Made by a program: the position numbers and the translations under genes | Notes under the pieces: generated by a model | Seen by the model: only the letters and a program-made list of their open reading frames with translations | Told to the model about the DNA's origin: nothing | Database searches by the model: none | Assembly: GCA_021774735.1 (NCBI GenBank) | Contig: JAJFIS010000022.1 | Coordinates: forward strand, 62,001-126,000 | Source: Alphaproteobacteria bacterium | GTDB taxonomy: Bacteria > Pseudomonadota > Alphaproteobacteria > Sphingomonadales > Kordiimonadaceae | DNA length: 64,000 nt | Direction: 5' to 3' | In this document: piece by piece, positions 8,199-16,560 of the stretch | How positions within the stretch are numbered: position 1 is the first letter of the stretch | Layout: every line of letters begins with the position of its first letter

Positions 8199-8739
8199 TA
8201 CCGACCCCATTGCAAATAAAGGTAGTTTGTTAATTGTTGAAGATGATAGAATCTTCAGGGGTCAATTAATGCGCGCGATGATCCGTCGGGGATTTGATGT
8301 TATTGAGGCAGCTTCCATTGCTGACGCTAAAGCAACCATAGATGAACAGTCGCCGGACTATGCCGTAGTAGATATGCGCTTAGGCGATGGTAATGGCCTA
8401 GATTTGGTGCCGTGGCTGCATGAACGCCTGCCCCAAATGCGGATCATAATTTTAACGGGCTACGGCAATATTGCCAGTGCGGTAGCCGCTGTAAAAAGCG
8501 GCGCTGTAGACTATTTAGCTAAACCCGCAGAGCCGGATGAAATTGCCGCAACATTGTTATCATCAGGCCAAGAAGCGCCGCCGCCACCCGAGAATCCAAT
8601 GTCGGTTGATAGGGTAAGATGGGAGCATATCCAGCGGGTCTATGAACTATGTGATAGAAATGTCTCGGAAACAGCCCGGCGCCTAAATATGCACCGCAGA
8701 ACACTTCAACGAATCTTAGCAAAGCGCTCACCTCGATAA
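8191..8739 (+). CDS. regA: RegA/PrrA/ActR-family response regulator
   Basis: 182 residues. Receiver domain with phospho-acceptor Asp61 (VVDMRLGDGNG) and Lys111, a short Pro-rich linker (about 127-134), and a Fis-type helix-turn-helix. The C-terminal 45 residues (DRVRWEHIQRVYE... SETARRLNMHRRTLQR) are the almost invariant RegA signature. It controls genes for respiration and other energy pathways in relatives. A longer frame from 8146 exists, but AGAAGG lies eight bases before the ATG at 8191, which overlaps the end of regB by eight bases. Confidence 0.95.
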   Translation: MTDTDPIANKGSLLIVEDDRIFRGQLMRAMIRRGFDVIEAASIADAKATIDEQSPDYAVVDMRLGDGNGLDLVPWLHERLPQMRIIILTGYGNIASAVAAVKSGAVDYLAKPAEPDEIAATLLSSGQEAPPPPENPMSVDRVRWEHIQRVYELCDRNVSETARRLNMHRRTLQRILAKRSPR

Positions 8740-8761
8740 GTAGCGCTTAAGGCTGAAATAT

Positions 8762-10063
8762 TCATTTAGTGATAGGGCTAATCGCTTGTCCCTGAAAAAG
8801 CGTGATTCCAAGTGACGTGCCTTCCCTCAAACTCTTTTGGTCATCTACACCGCTTAAAATGACATGCTCACGACCAATTTTTGACACCATTTCAATCATT
8901 TGGCGTCTTTCACTAGCGCTAAAATCATAAATGGCGCTGTCATTACGCAACCGTATTTTAACAAAGTCCGCTTTCATTGAATCCGCTTTCATCAATAAAA
9001 AGGCCAAGGGTTCAATTTCATTAATGCAAAATTTGAAGCCTTTTTGCCCCAATTTATCAGCAGCCTTTTTGAAACGCACTGGGTCTTCGAGCATATCAGA
9101 AAGTGACATCTCTATAATGAACTGACTGCGAGGAGTATTGCCTATTCCTTTATCAAAAATATCAAAAGATTGCCCCACAACTGATGCAGCAGAAACATGA
9201 ATACTGGCCGCCATGGTTTTTGCATCACCCATGCTGTGGCCTGAGGCAAGAATGCGCTCTGAAAGGAATTCCATTATATAACCACGAAACCATAGGTTTG
9301 ATTCTATATCGACATCAGGCAGCAAAATCTCACGCACCACATCCAATGGAATAAAGCGTGTAGTAAAAACAGGAGCCTGACCACCCTTTACAACAGCCAT
9401 CACCTGTTGGCGACGCAGAAGGTTGCTGACATCAACGGTTTTTAGCCCATCAATTAATTGTCGCAGGGAAGTCGTATCTAAAGCCCGCCCACTGCGCTTA
9501 GTTTGAGCATCTGGCATTTCAATGGTTACCGTTCTGGTACCCTTGCGCATGCTCGGTGAGCTGGTTGATGTTTTCTCATACGAATCGGAGCCTGTATTCT
9601 GCCTTGGAATTCTCGGAGCCGCTGGTCGCAAAGGTGCAGCGCCAGTATTGGTGTATGATGAGGCGATCTCTATAAAGAATTTATAATCGCGCTCAAGTGG
9701 ATACCAACCGATAAAGGCATCTGATGTACATTGAACCGGGTCTAAGTTTTTTACGATCATCGAATCTGATAGTTCGCGCCGAATTTGAATTAGCGTAGGC
9801 TCAATATCATCTGGCTTAGCGCCGTTTAAAATTATGATAGAATCTGCGTTGGGCATGCCGAACATACGCGAATCAGCAAAGCGCGCCACCAACTTTCGTA
9901 AATGCTGGGCCACCAACTGCCGATAATATGATGCTTGAAACTGCTTCTCCAAAGCCGACAATTGAATCACTAAAGCCGTTCGGTCTTTAGAATGTCGCTT
10001 CAATTGCTTTGCATATTCCAACATTTGTTTTGTTTGGGAAATTTGTCCCAGTTTTTTCGCCAT
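8762..10063 (-). CDS. Degenerate EAL-domain protein, probably catalytically inactive
   Basis: 433 residues, no signal peptide or membrane segment. The N-terminal 150 residues resemble a worn-down signalling domain and are followed by a Ser/Pro-rich linker. The C-terminal half (about 200-433) follows the EAL fold order and ends in FQGQAISP, like the QGYxxxxP end of EAL domains. The E-A/V-L motif and the metal-binding Asp/Glu residues are not recognisable, so c-di-GMP hydrolysis is unlikely; ligand binding or protein interaction is the alternative. It lies beside a LapG-like proteinase gene and a degenerate HD-GYP gene. Confidence 0.65.
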   Translation of the reverse strand: MAKKLGQISQTKQMLEYAKQLKRHSKDRTALVIQLSALEKQFQASYYRQLVAQHLRKLVARFADSRMFGMPNADSIIILNGAKPDDIEPTLIQIRRELSDSMIVKNLDPVQCTSDAFIGWYPLERDYKFFIEIASSYTNTGAAPLRPAAPRIPRQNTGSDSYEKTSTSSPSMRKGTRTVTIEMPDAQTKRSGRALDTTSLRQLIDGLKTVDVSNLLRRQQVMAVVKGGQAPVFTTRFIPLDVVREILLPDVDIESNLWFRGYIMEFLSERILASGHSMGDAKTMAASIHVSAASVVGQSFDIFDKGIGNTPRSQFIIEMSLSDMLEDPVRFKKAADKLGQKGFKFCINEIEPLAFLLMKADSMKADFVKIRLRNDSAIYDFSASERRQMIEMVSKIGREHVILSGVDDQKSLREGTSLGITLFQGQAISPITK

Positions 10064-10150
10064 ACTTCACCCGATAGATAAATATTTAGTCTAAAATGTA
10101 TCTTTTTACTTCATAGATCAAGTCTGACTTATCTACTAGTATTGATCTTT

Positions 10151-10921
10151 TCATTGGCCATTCCGATGGATCCACCAAGCACTTTCATTGATCGTATAAA
10201 TTGGACGGTAATGGTGGATTTTCGTGTGGGAAAGTGGCTGATTAAATTGATTATCAAGCACCAAAATATCGCCGTCTAGATAGACCGCTAAAATAGCATG
10301 AGCTACTTTCAAATTTTCATCCTGTACCACAGCAATGCGCATGCTATCGCCATCAAATCCTAATTTCTTCAAGAGGATATATTTGCTAATCGCATAATCT
10401 TCACAGTCCCCGTCTTTACGAAAAAATTCTTTTGGTGTTGCCCAATAGTCCGGCAAGCTCCAATTCACTGGGTCAATAATATACCGGCGTAAATTAATAT
10501 AACTATTGATAGCCTTCACTTGTTGAGAGGATGTTTTGCCCCTCAAGCCTGCGACAAATTCATCTATTGCCACACTGGAATAGCCAGAATCACGCCGCCG
10601 TGCTGCCCGCTGCAGAGGACTTAAAGGTTTATCGGCGCTTGTTGCCATCTTTGGCTTGTTGGCATCTGCTGCTTGCGCTTTGTGATAGCGCATCCACATA
10701 CCCTTCCATTTGGTGAAAGCGCGCATATCTTCTGAACGCGCTTCGCGAACACCAAATAAAGTGGCTTCATTGGAGACTTGAATGCTCTTTGGCTGATTTT
10801 TATCATCATAGATAGCTTGCAGGGGCTGGCCCAATCCATAGCCCACCAATAAAACTACCCACAGCAACCCTTTTCTAAATTGCCTATTTATAATCTGAGC
10901 TTTTTGATAACAAATTGCCAA
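10151..10921 (-). CDS. Bacterial transglutaminase-like cysteine proteinase (BTLCP, LapG-like)
   Basis: 256 residues with an N-terminal hydrophobic segment (18-30) that serves as signal or anchor. The catalytic triad of the family is visible: Cys173 in GDCEDYA, His208 in VAHAIL and Asp223 in LVLDNQF. LapG of this family cleaves large surface adhesins under control of the c-di-GMP receptor LapD. No adhesin or typical LapD is in the window, but a degenerate EAL protein follows on the same strand 87 bases downstream. The best start is TTG, with GAGG about eight bases upstream, because later ATGs would remove the export signal. Confidence 0.82.
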   Translation of the reverse strand: MAICYQKAQIINRQFRKGLLWVVLLVGYGLGQPLQAIYDDKNQPKSIQVSNEATLFGVREARSEDMRAFTKWKGMWMRYHKAQAADANKPKMATSADKPLSPLQRAARRRDSGYSSVAIDEFVAGLRGKTSSQQVKAINSYINLRRYIIDPVNWSLPDYWATPKEFFRKDGDCEDYAISKYILLKKLGFDGDSMRIAVVQDENLKVAHAILAVYLDGDILVLDNQFNQPLSHTKIHHYRPIYTINESAWWIHRNGQ

Positions 10922-11108
10922 CTACCAACCTCACAAATAATAAATGCGTAAAATTCAAGCATGTAATTATATTAGTATGAATCACAATGTCATGCCTGTC
11001 GATCCTCTATTACATGATATTTTAGCTAATAATTGATGAATTTGCTTTCCCAAATGCCAACTTCTTTATACCCTGCAATTTGGAACAATAAAAAAGGACA
11101 GCTAACTG

Positions 11109-13169
11109 ATGACGCTTTCTGAGAATAATCGCATTGGGCTGGCGAGCATTAGCCTGTTGGTTGTTTCAATATTGGGGTTTTTCTTAATCTGGCAGTTCGC
11201 AGAAAAGGAAAAAGCGAAAGACTTAAATGCCTGGGAAGAACGGTTAAATTTAATAGCCGCCAGCCGCTCTGATGCCGTATCGGCTTGGCTTAACCGACAT
11301 TTAGAATCCCTAAAAACTCTATCGGATGATGCATCACTGCAAATTTACACCAGTGAAATTGCAACTGACCCCTCTACATCAGAAGCACAGCTAAGCTTTG
11401 TGCGTAATCTGCTGAATACCACCGCCCAAAATACTGGTTTCCATGAGAACCGTCCTATGGACCAGATTCAAGCTAATGTCAGGGCATCTGATCGTGCTGG
11501 TTTAGCGCTTGCTTTTGCCGACGGAAAAGTCATGATAGCATCATCTGGCATGCCACAAATTGCAATACCCACCGATTTAATGAAAATAGGCCAAAGCTTC
11601 ATCACTATGGGGCCTTCACTTAGTGACCGCACTCCCTTAATATTATTTGGTGCCCCCGTTGGCACCCTCGAAGGCTTTTCCACCGGCAACATCAATCGAC
11701 AAGCATGGGTGATTGGTGCCAGAGCAATGGATGATGATTTTCTGTCCCTTTTAAGCCAACCCGGCGTCGCCCATGAAAGTGGGCGAACATACCTTGTGCA
11801 AGCGGTTGGGGACACTGATGCCGTCACCATTTTAACACCTTTAACCGAGGGTGGTCGGCACCCTGAGACCCTAAAAAATCAAGCGGCAGCAGAAGCCATT
11901 AAGCAACCCGGTAAAGCCCGCATATTACCCGGTGCATTGGGAAGCGATGTTATGGCCACAGGGCGCGACCTATCTGCACCTGTCGACTGGGTTCTTGTGC
12001 GTAGTATTGCCGCAAAAGAAGCGCTATCTACCGTTAATAGCCGCCGTAATGAGTTGATCACTACCCTGTCTATTGCCGCATTAACCCTAGGGATAGTTAT
12101 CTTCCTTGTCTGGAAATTGGGCGTATCCCATAAACTTTCAGCCGCCTTGACCCAGAGCGCCCACTTATCAAAAGAAAATGCCCAACTTAACGAATTTTTG
12201 GTCAGTGTCAGCAATAGCCAACCCACTGCAATTGCAGCGGTTGATATATCCCTTACTATCCGCCATGCCAATAACCGCATGGGCGAGCAGATTGGCGCCA
12301 ATGGGCACCACCTCATTGAACGTCCACTTGCTACTGCATTCCTAGGGGAAGACAGTAAACGAATTTGTGCTGCGGCCCAACAAGCAGTTGACGGAAAAGC
12401 TAACAGCTTTTTGCACCAGCTTGTAACTTCCAACAAAACATATCAAATCGACTGTATTCCACTACAAGATGGTAATAACCCGGATGCTGCCGATGCCCGC
12501 GCCCTAATTGTTATGCAAGATGTCAGTGAGCTCATTCATGCGCGGGAAGAAAGAGAGGCCTTTTTCGATGAGCTTGTATCTACGCTAGCTTCAATAATTG
12601 ATGCCCGTGACCCATGGAGCAAAAAGCATAGCGCCCACCTTGTCCAAGTGGCAAATGCCCTAACTGAAGCCATGAAACTAGATGAGGTTGAAGCACAAAC
12701 AACCCTTACCGCAGCTCGGTTGATGAATTTGGGCAAGATATTAGTACCCCGTGAAATTCTGGTAAAACAGACACCGCTGACAAAAGGTGAACTTGTTCTA
12801 GTGCGTGAAAGCATTCTTGAAGGCGGCGCATTTCTAAGTGATCTGTCCTTTGGCGGCCCCGTTGCAGATACCATTAAGCAAGTGCAGGCCCACTGGGATG
12901 GCACTGGATTACCTAGTGGCTTAGCCGGCGAAGATATTTTGATCCATGCCCGAATTTTATCCGTTGCAAATGCTTTTGTCGCCTTAGTTAGCAGCCGTGC
13001 TCACCGGGATGGAATGGACTTTGACCGAGCAGTGGAAATTTTATCTAAAGATTCTGGTGCGCACTATGACAAGTCCGTCATTACAGCACTGGCCTATATT
13101 CTTGACCATGGGGATGGCCGGGAAAAATGGGCCGCTTTCCGCGAACAGCATTCATCCAATGACGATTGA
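11109..13169 (+). CDS. Membrane sensor with PAS and degenerate HD-GYP domain
   Basis: 686 residues: membrane helix (about 13-30), periplasmic sensor region (31-312), second helix (about 315-335), PAS-like domain (about 355-475) and HD-GYP-like domain (about 480-675). In the last domain the family layout is kept (QAHWDGTGLPSG in place of the GYP block, LMNLGKILVP in place of HDIGKIxIP), but the metal-binding His-Asp pair is replaced by Asn-Leu, the first HD is HS, and the VADAFDA block reads VANAFVA. c-di-GMP phosphodiesterase activity is therefore unlikely. AAGGA precedes the ATG by about nine bases. Confidence 0.8.
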   Translation: MTLSENNRIGLASISLLVVSILGFFLIWQFAEKEKAKDLNAWEERLNLIAASRSDAVSAWLNRHLESLKTLSDDASLQIYTSEIATDPSTSEAQLSFVRNLLNTTAQNTGFHENRPMDQIQANVRASDRAGLALAFADGKVMIASSGMPQIAIPTDLMKIGQSFITMGPSLSDRTPLILFGAPVGTLEGFSTGNINRQAWVIGARAMDDDFLSLLSQPGVAHESGRTYLVQAVGDTDAVTILTPLTEGGRHPETLKNQAAAEAIKQPGKARILPGALGSDVMATGRDLSAPVDWVLVRSIAAKEALSTVNSRRNELITTLSIAALTLGIVIFLVWKLGVSHKLSAALTQSAHLSKENAQLNEFLVSVSNSQPTAIAAVDISLTIRHANNRMGEQIGANGHHLIERPLATAFLGEDSKRICAAAQQAVDGKANSFLHQLVTSNKTYQIDCIPLQDGNNPDAADARALIVMQDVSELIHAREEREAFFDELVSTLASIIDARDPWSKKHSAHLVQVANALTEAMKLDEVEAQTTLTAARLMNLGKILVPREILVKQTPLTKGELVLVRESILEGGAFLSDLSFGGPVADTIKQVQAHWDGTGLPSGLAGEDILIHARILSVANAFVALVSSRAHRDGMDFDRAVEILSKDSGAHYDKSVITALAYILDHGDGREKWAAFREQHSSNDD

Positions 13170-13231
13170 TTATATTTCAAGAATTGCTCGTGCATGTAAC
13201 TATTCACATAATTATAGGATGCGGGATGCTG

Positions 13232-13633
13232 TTATAAATTAGCGGCTATAGTTTCATTCAGTCCATTAATTAATTCACGTCCTTTTGCGCCGCCATCACC
13301 GCAGATACGGTGTTCCACGACCAACCGTATAGCGGATATATGATTATTAATAACTTGGGAATTACTAACCCCACACTCTGCAACATTGCGGCCATATTCG
13401 CATAAAATACTGCTAATCTCAGTTAAAAGGTCATAGCCAAAGGTTGACCCCATACCCTTAATATTATGGGCTATACCGTAGATTTCATCAGAAACTTCCT
13501 CTGGTGGAGAAGCTAACGGAGGAAGGTCCACAGCGAGTTCAACCAGCCGCGTAACGCTTCCGTCGATATAATCGATGAATTGTTCCGCCAATGCGGCCCT
13601 ATCATCAATACTTAGTTGTGCCATAGCTTCCAT
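13232..13633 (-). CDS. Solitary HPt (histidine phosphotransfer) domain protein
   Basis: 133 residues. The phosphorylatable His sits in IAHNIKGMGSTFGYDLL, the standard HPt motif (H-x-x-K-G-x-x-x-x-x-G). HPt proteins shuttle phosphoryl groups between hybrid kinases and regulators. No hybrid kinase with a receiver domain is in the window, so its partners are elsewhere or are the kinase/receiver pair at 31-33 kb. It is convergent with the HD-GYP-like gene (62-base gap). A second ATG four codons in could also serve as start. Confidence 0.82.
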   Translation of the reverse strand: MEAMAQLSIDDRAALAEQFIDYIDGSVTRLVELAVDLPPLASPPEEVSDEIYGIAHNIKGMGSTFGYDLLTEISSILCEYGRNVAECGVSNSQVINNHISAIRLVVEHRICGDGGAKGRELINGLNETIAANL

Positions 13634-13849
13634 AATTAGAACCCCGCCAAAAATAACTATTTTATGTTAGAGGTAAATTATTAATTTTCTGTGTACCAAA
13701 CGGCTTGACTTAAAGAAAACACAATATATGTATGGGCATTATTGATATGCTATACAAACCTATGATACTAGTGCCTGTCATTAATATACTGTCTATAACT
13801 TGGTGAATGCAAATCATACAACCCTATTCAATTCTACGGAGAAGAGACC

Positions 13850-14062
13850 GTGAAATCGACTGAAACCGCCCAATTACAAACTTATCTTCAGTCAAAGTTT
13901 GACAATGATAACATTCGCTTAATGCGCCGACCAAAAGCCAATGATTCGGTTGAGGTGATGCTTGGAGATGAATTTATCGGCGTGCTTTATAAAGACGAAG
14001 ATGAAGGTGAAATTTCTTATCAATTTCACATGGCCATACTCGAAGAAGACCTGACAACCTAA
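13850..14062 (+). CDS. DUF3126 family protein
   Basis: 70 residues. The blocks ARRPKxxDSVEVMLGDEFIG-like and LYKDEDEGEISYQFHMAIL are typical of DUF3126, a small protein conserved through alphaproteobacteria and of unknown function. The start is GTG, preceded by GGAG about eight bases upstream. A possible promoter (TTGACT near 13704 with a TATGTA some 16 bases on) lies in the 216-base region upstream. Stands alone. Confidence 0.88.
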   Translation: MKSTETAQLQTYLQSKFDNDNIRLMRRPKANDSVEVMLGDEFIGVLYKDEDEGEISYQFHMAILEEDLTT

Positions 14063-14089
14063 ATGGAACAGGCTAAAAAGCTCCATTTC

Positions 14090-15061
14090 TCATTCGATAT
14101 ATAAATTACCTTGGGTAAAGTCGAGGGCAAAACTACGACCCTTCACTAAATCCATGCCAAAAAGGCCATAGGGCTGATCTGCCACACCAAGCTCTGAAAA
14201 TATAAATGGATCATAAACGACCATCAATTGCTTGTACCACTGGGCGGCACCCGCTTTGAGTTTCTTGACTATAATCGCCCGTACATCACGGCGGCTACCA
14301 AAAACATCAACTATCTGATTAGGCACAGATTCTCTAGCATTAGGCGTTATTTTAGCATCAAATATAACCTGGCTAATTTTGTCAAATGATGCATTGTTTA
14401 TGTGAGTAAGTTCTGCACCTAAGTCAAGAATAAAAGTGGTGCCTATACCCTGTACTTGGGCATCAATAACAAACAGGTGCCCCTTTTTCATGCCAAAGTT
14501 TTCTTTTCTAACTGGAATTTTTTGCCACTTACCCCACATTTTTTTAGAGGGTGTTCTTGTTGAGAAAAACTCAATTCGCTTCGTTTCATTATTCACAACA
14601 GTTAAATATTGCTCAAGGAAATCTAATCCTAATACACCTTGTGGGGTGCGACGTATTTCATGCCAATCTGGGAAAACTACGCCTTCATGCTGCTGTAAAG
14701 TTAAACCCGCAACAGATATATCACCAATAATAAAGGGCTGTAATTTCTCCAATTGTGCCAACCCTAAAACACGTTTGGGTCTTTTATCTAATGGTGAAAA
14801 TTTTTGAAGAACGGCAAGGTTTTCAAAGGCTGATGTAAAGGTGGCTCCCGTGTCGATAATAAAATCATAGGGACCGTCACCATTTACCGTCACTTCTACT
14901 GTTACCAATCCACCATAGTCAAGGCGGTAAGGCAGGCTAGCCACCGGTTCAGCTTCACGGGCATAGATATTACTGGAAATAAAAGTTACAAAAATAATTG
15001 TAGCGAGCATCCCATAGAGGATCCGCATATCATTTTCTATATGGCTAACAAGCCTTTTCAT
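14090..15061 (-). CDS. Exported retropepsin-like aspartic protease
   Basis: 323 residues with an N-terminal hydrophobic signal (about 15-33, cleavage after IYA). Two aspartic protease half-sites are visible: IDTGATF (around residue 69) and LDLGAEL (around 217), as in the bilobal family of bacterial aspartyl proteases with a retropepsin fold. The second motif has Leu in place of the usual Thr/Ser after Asp, so activity is uncertain. Start is uncertain: a TATAAT lies just upstream of the first ATG, so either the mRNA is nearly leaderless or translation begins at Met12. Confidence 0.72.
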   Translation of the reverse strand: MKRLVSHIENDMRILYGMLATIIFVTFISSNIYAREAEPVASLPYRLDYGGLVTVEVTVNGDGPYDFIIDTGATFTSAFENLAVLQKFSPLDKRPKRVLGLAQLEKLQPFIIGDISVAGLTLQQHEGVVFPDWHEIRRTPQGVLGLDFLEQYLTVVNNETKRIEFFSTRTPSKKMWGKWQKIPVRKENFGMKKGHLFVIDAQVQGIGTTFILDLGAELTHINNASFDKISQVIFDAKITPNARESVPNQIVDVFGSRRDVRAIIVKKLKAGAAQWYKQLMVVYDPFIFSELGVADQPYGLFGMDLVKGRSFALDFTQGNLYIE

Positions 15062-15142
15062 AAAGTATATTATATGCTGCTACAGCATTTGCTGCAATCA
15101 TACTTTAGTGCAGCAAATCATTGCACACATGAGTGTCATACT

Positions 15143-16336
15143 TTAGAGAGCCTGACCTGCGGCCCAACCACTTGCCCAAGCCCACTGAAAATTATAGCCC
15201 CCCAACCACCCGGTAACATCAACACACTCACCGACAAAATATAAACCGGGGATATCTCGTGTTTCCATTGTTTTTGAGCTTAAGTCATTGCAATCAACAC
15301 CCCCAAGCGTCACTTCAGCGGTGCGGTATCCTTCTGTTCCTTGGGGTTTTAATTCCCACCCATTTAAAAAACTTGCAGTTTTTTGTAGATGCTCATTTGA
15401 CAAAGATGCCATCGACACATCGTCCAAATGGTGCTTGAAAATAGCGTCGGCAAATCTATCTGGCATGCGGCCCTTTACAATAGTAGAAAGCAGTGCTCTC
15501 GGCCTAATTTTGCGCTGTTCCTCAAGCCACTTTTTAGCGTCTACTCCGGGTAAAAGATCAAGGGCTATCTTTTCTCCCTCCCGCCAATAGGAAGATATCT
15601 GTAGCATAGCTGGGCCAGATAGACCGCGATGCGTAAACAATAGGTTTTCATGGAAGCTCGCATCCCCTGCGCTGGCTATGACAGGCACTGAAACCCCCGT
15701 TAGGTTTTTCATAAAAGCTAAGTCATCATTTTGAAAAGTGAAGGGTACTAAAGCAGGCCTAGTATCAATCACATTCAGACCAAATTGTTTAGCCAGCCGA
15801 TAGGCAAAATCTGTTGCGCCCATCTTGGGGATAGATAGGCCGCCCGTTGCTATAACGATTGCACTAGTGCTGATCACTGTGTCATTCACTTTCAGCTCAA
15901 AACCCTTTTGTGATTTGCAAACCTCTTCCACTTCTTGTGATAGGCGTAGGTCCACACCAAAAACCACACATTCGTCCAACAGAAGTTTTACAACAGCCGC
16001 AGAGCCTTGATCACAAAATAACTGACCAAGTTTTTTTTCACCCCAACTCAACCCGTTACGAGCAAAAAGATCCATAATGTCCCACTGGGTAAACCGCGAA
16101 AGTGCTGACTTCGCAAAATGGGGATTATGTGAGATATAGTTATTAGAATCTGCACCCAGATTAGTAAAATTGCAGCGGCCACCACCTGAAATCAGAATCT
16201 TTGCCCCTATTTTTTTTGCCCGTTCAAGCAAAAGAACATTTTTGCCTTTTTGTCCAGCAACAGCGGCACACATCAGACCCGCAGCACCACCGCCAATTAT
16301 GATGACGTCATAATGCGGCATGCTTATATTCATCAT
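15143..16336 (-). CDS. HI0933/YhiN-family FAD-dependent oxidoreductase
   Basis: 397 residues. An N-terminal dinucleotide-binding motif VIIIGGGAAGLMCA, followed by ILISGGGRCNFTN, is characteristic of the HI0933-like flavoproteins (BaiN family). The C-terminal block LYFVGECVDVTGWLGGYNFQWAWASG closes the FAD site. Some relatives reduce the C7 double bond in bile-acid chemistry or act as aminoacetone oxidases; the physiological substrate is generally unknown. GGAA precedes the tandem ATGATG start. Single-gene unit. Confidence 0.88.
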   Translation of the reverse strand: MMNISMPHYDVIIIGGGAAGLMCAAVAGQKGKNVLLLERAKKIGAKILISGGGRCNFTNLGADSNNYISHNPHFAKSALSRFTQWDIMDLFARNGLSWGEKKLGQLFCDQGSAAVVKLLLDECVVFGVDLRLSQEVEEVCKSQKGFELKVNDTVISTSAIVIATGGLSIPKMGATDFAYRLAKQFGLNVIDTRPALVPFTFQNDDLAFMKNLTGVSVPVIASAGDASFHENLLFTHRGLSGPAMLQISSYWREGEKIALDLLPGVDAKKWLEEQRKIRPRALLSTIVKGRMPDRFADAIFKHHLDDVSMASLSNEHLQKTASFLNGWELKPQGTEGYRTAEVTLGGVDCNDLSSKTMETRDIPGLYFVGECVDVTGWLGGYNFQWAWASGWAAGQAL

Positions 16337-16560
16337 TTAAAATTTCCATGTTAAGCAAACTAATAGCTACCATTGTTAATAATTATATCTAACAATATTT
16401 TGATTAATTATGTGAGACAAATAAGTAATATTTCTGTATTACTACCCTAATAATAAAACTTACATGGGCCTTTTAAACATCATTAACTATTCAATGCTAC
16501 TCACATCATTATTAACGTGTTTATATCTTGCCCTATCCCCACAAGAAAAGGTCCTCAGGC

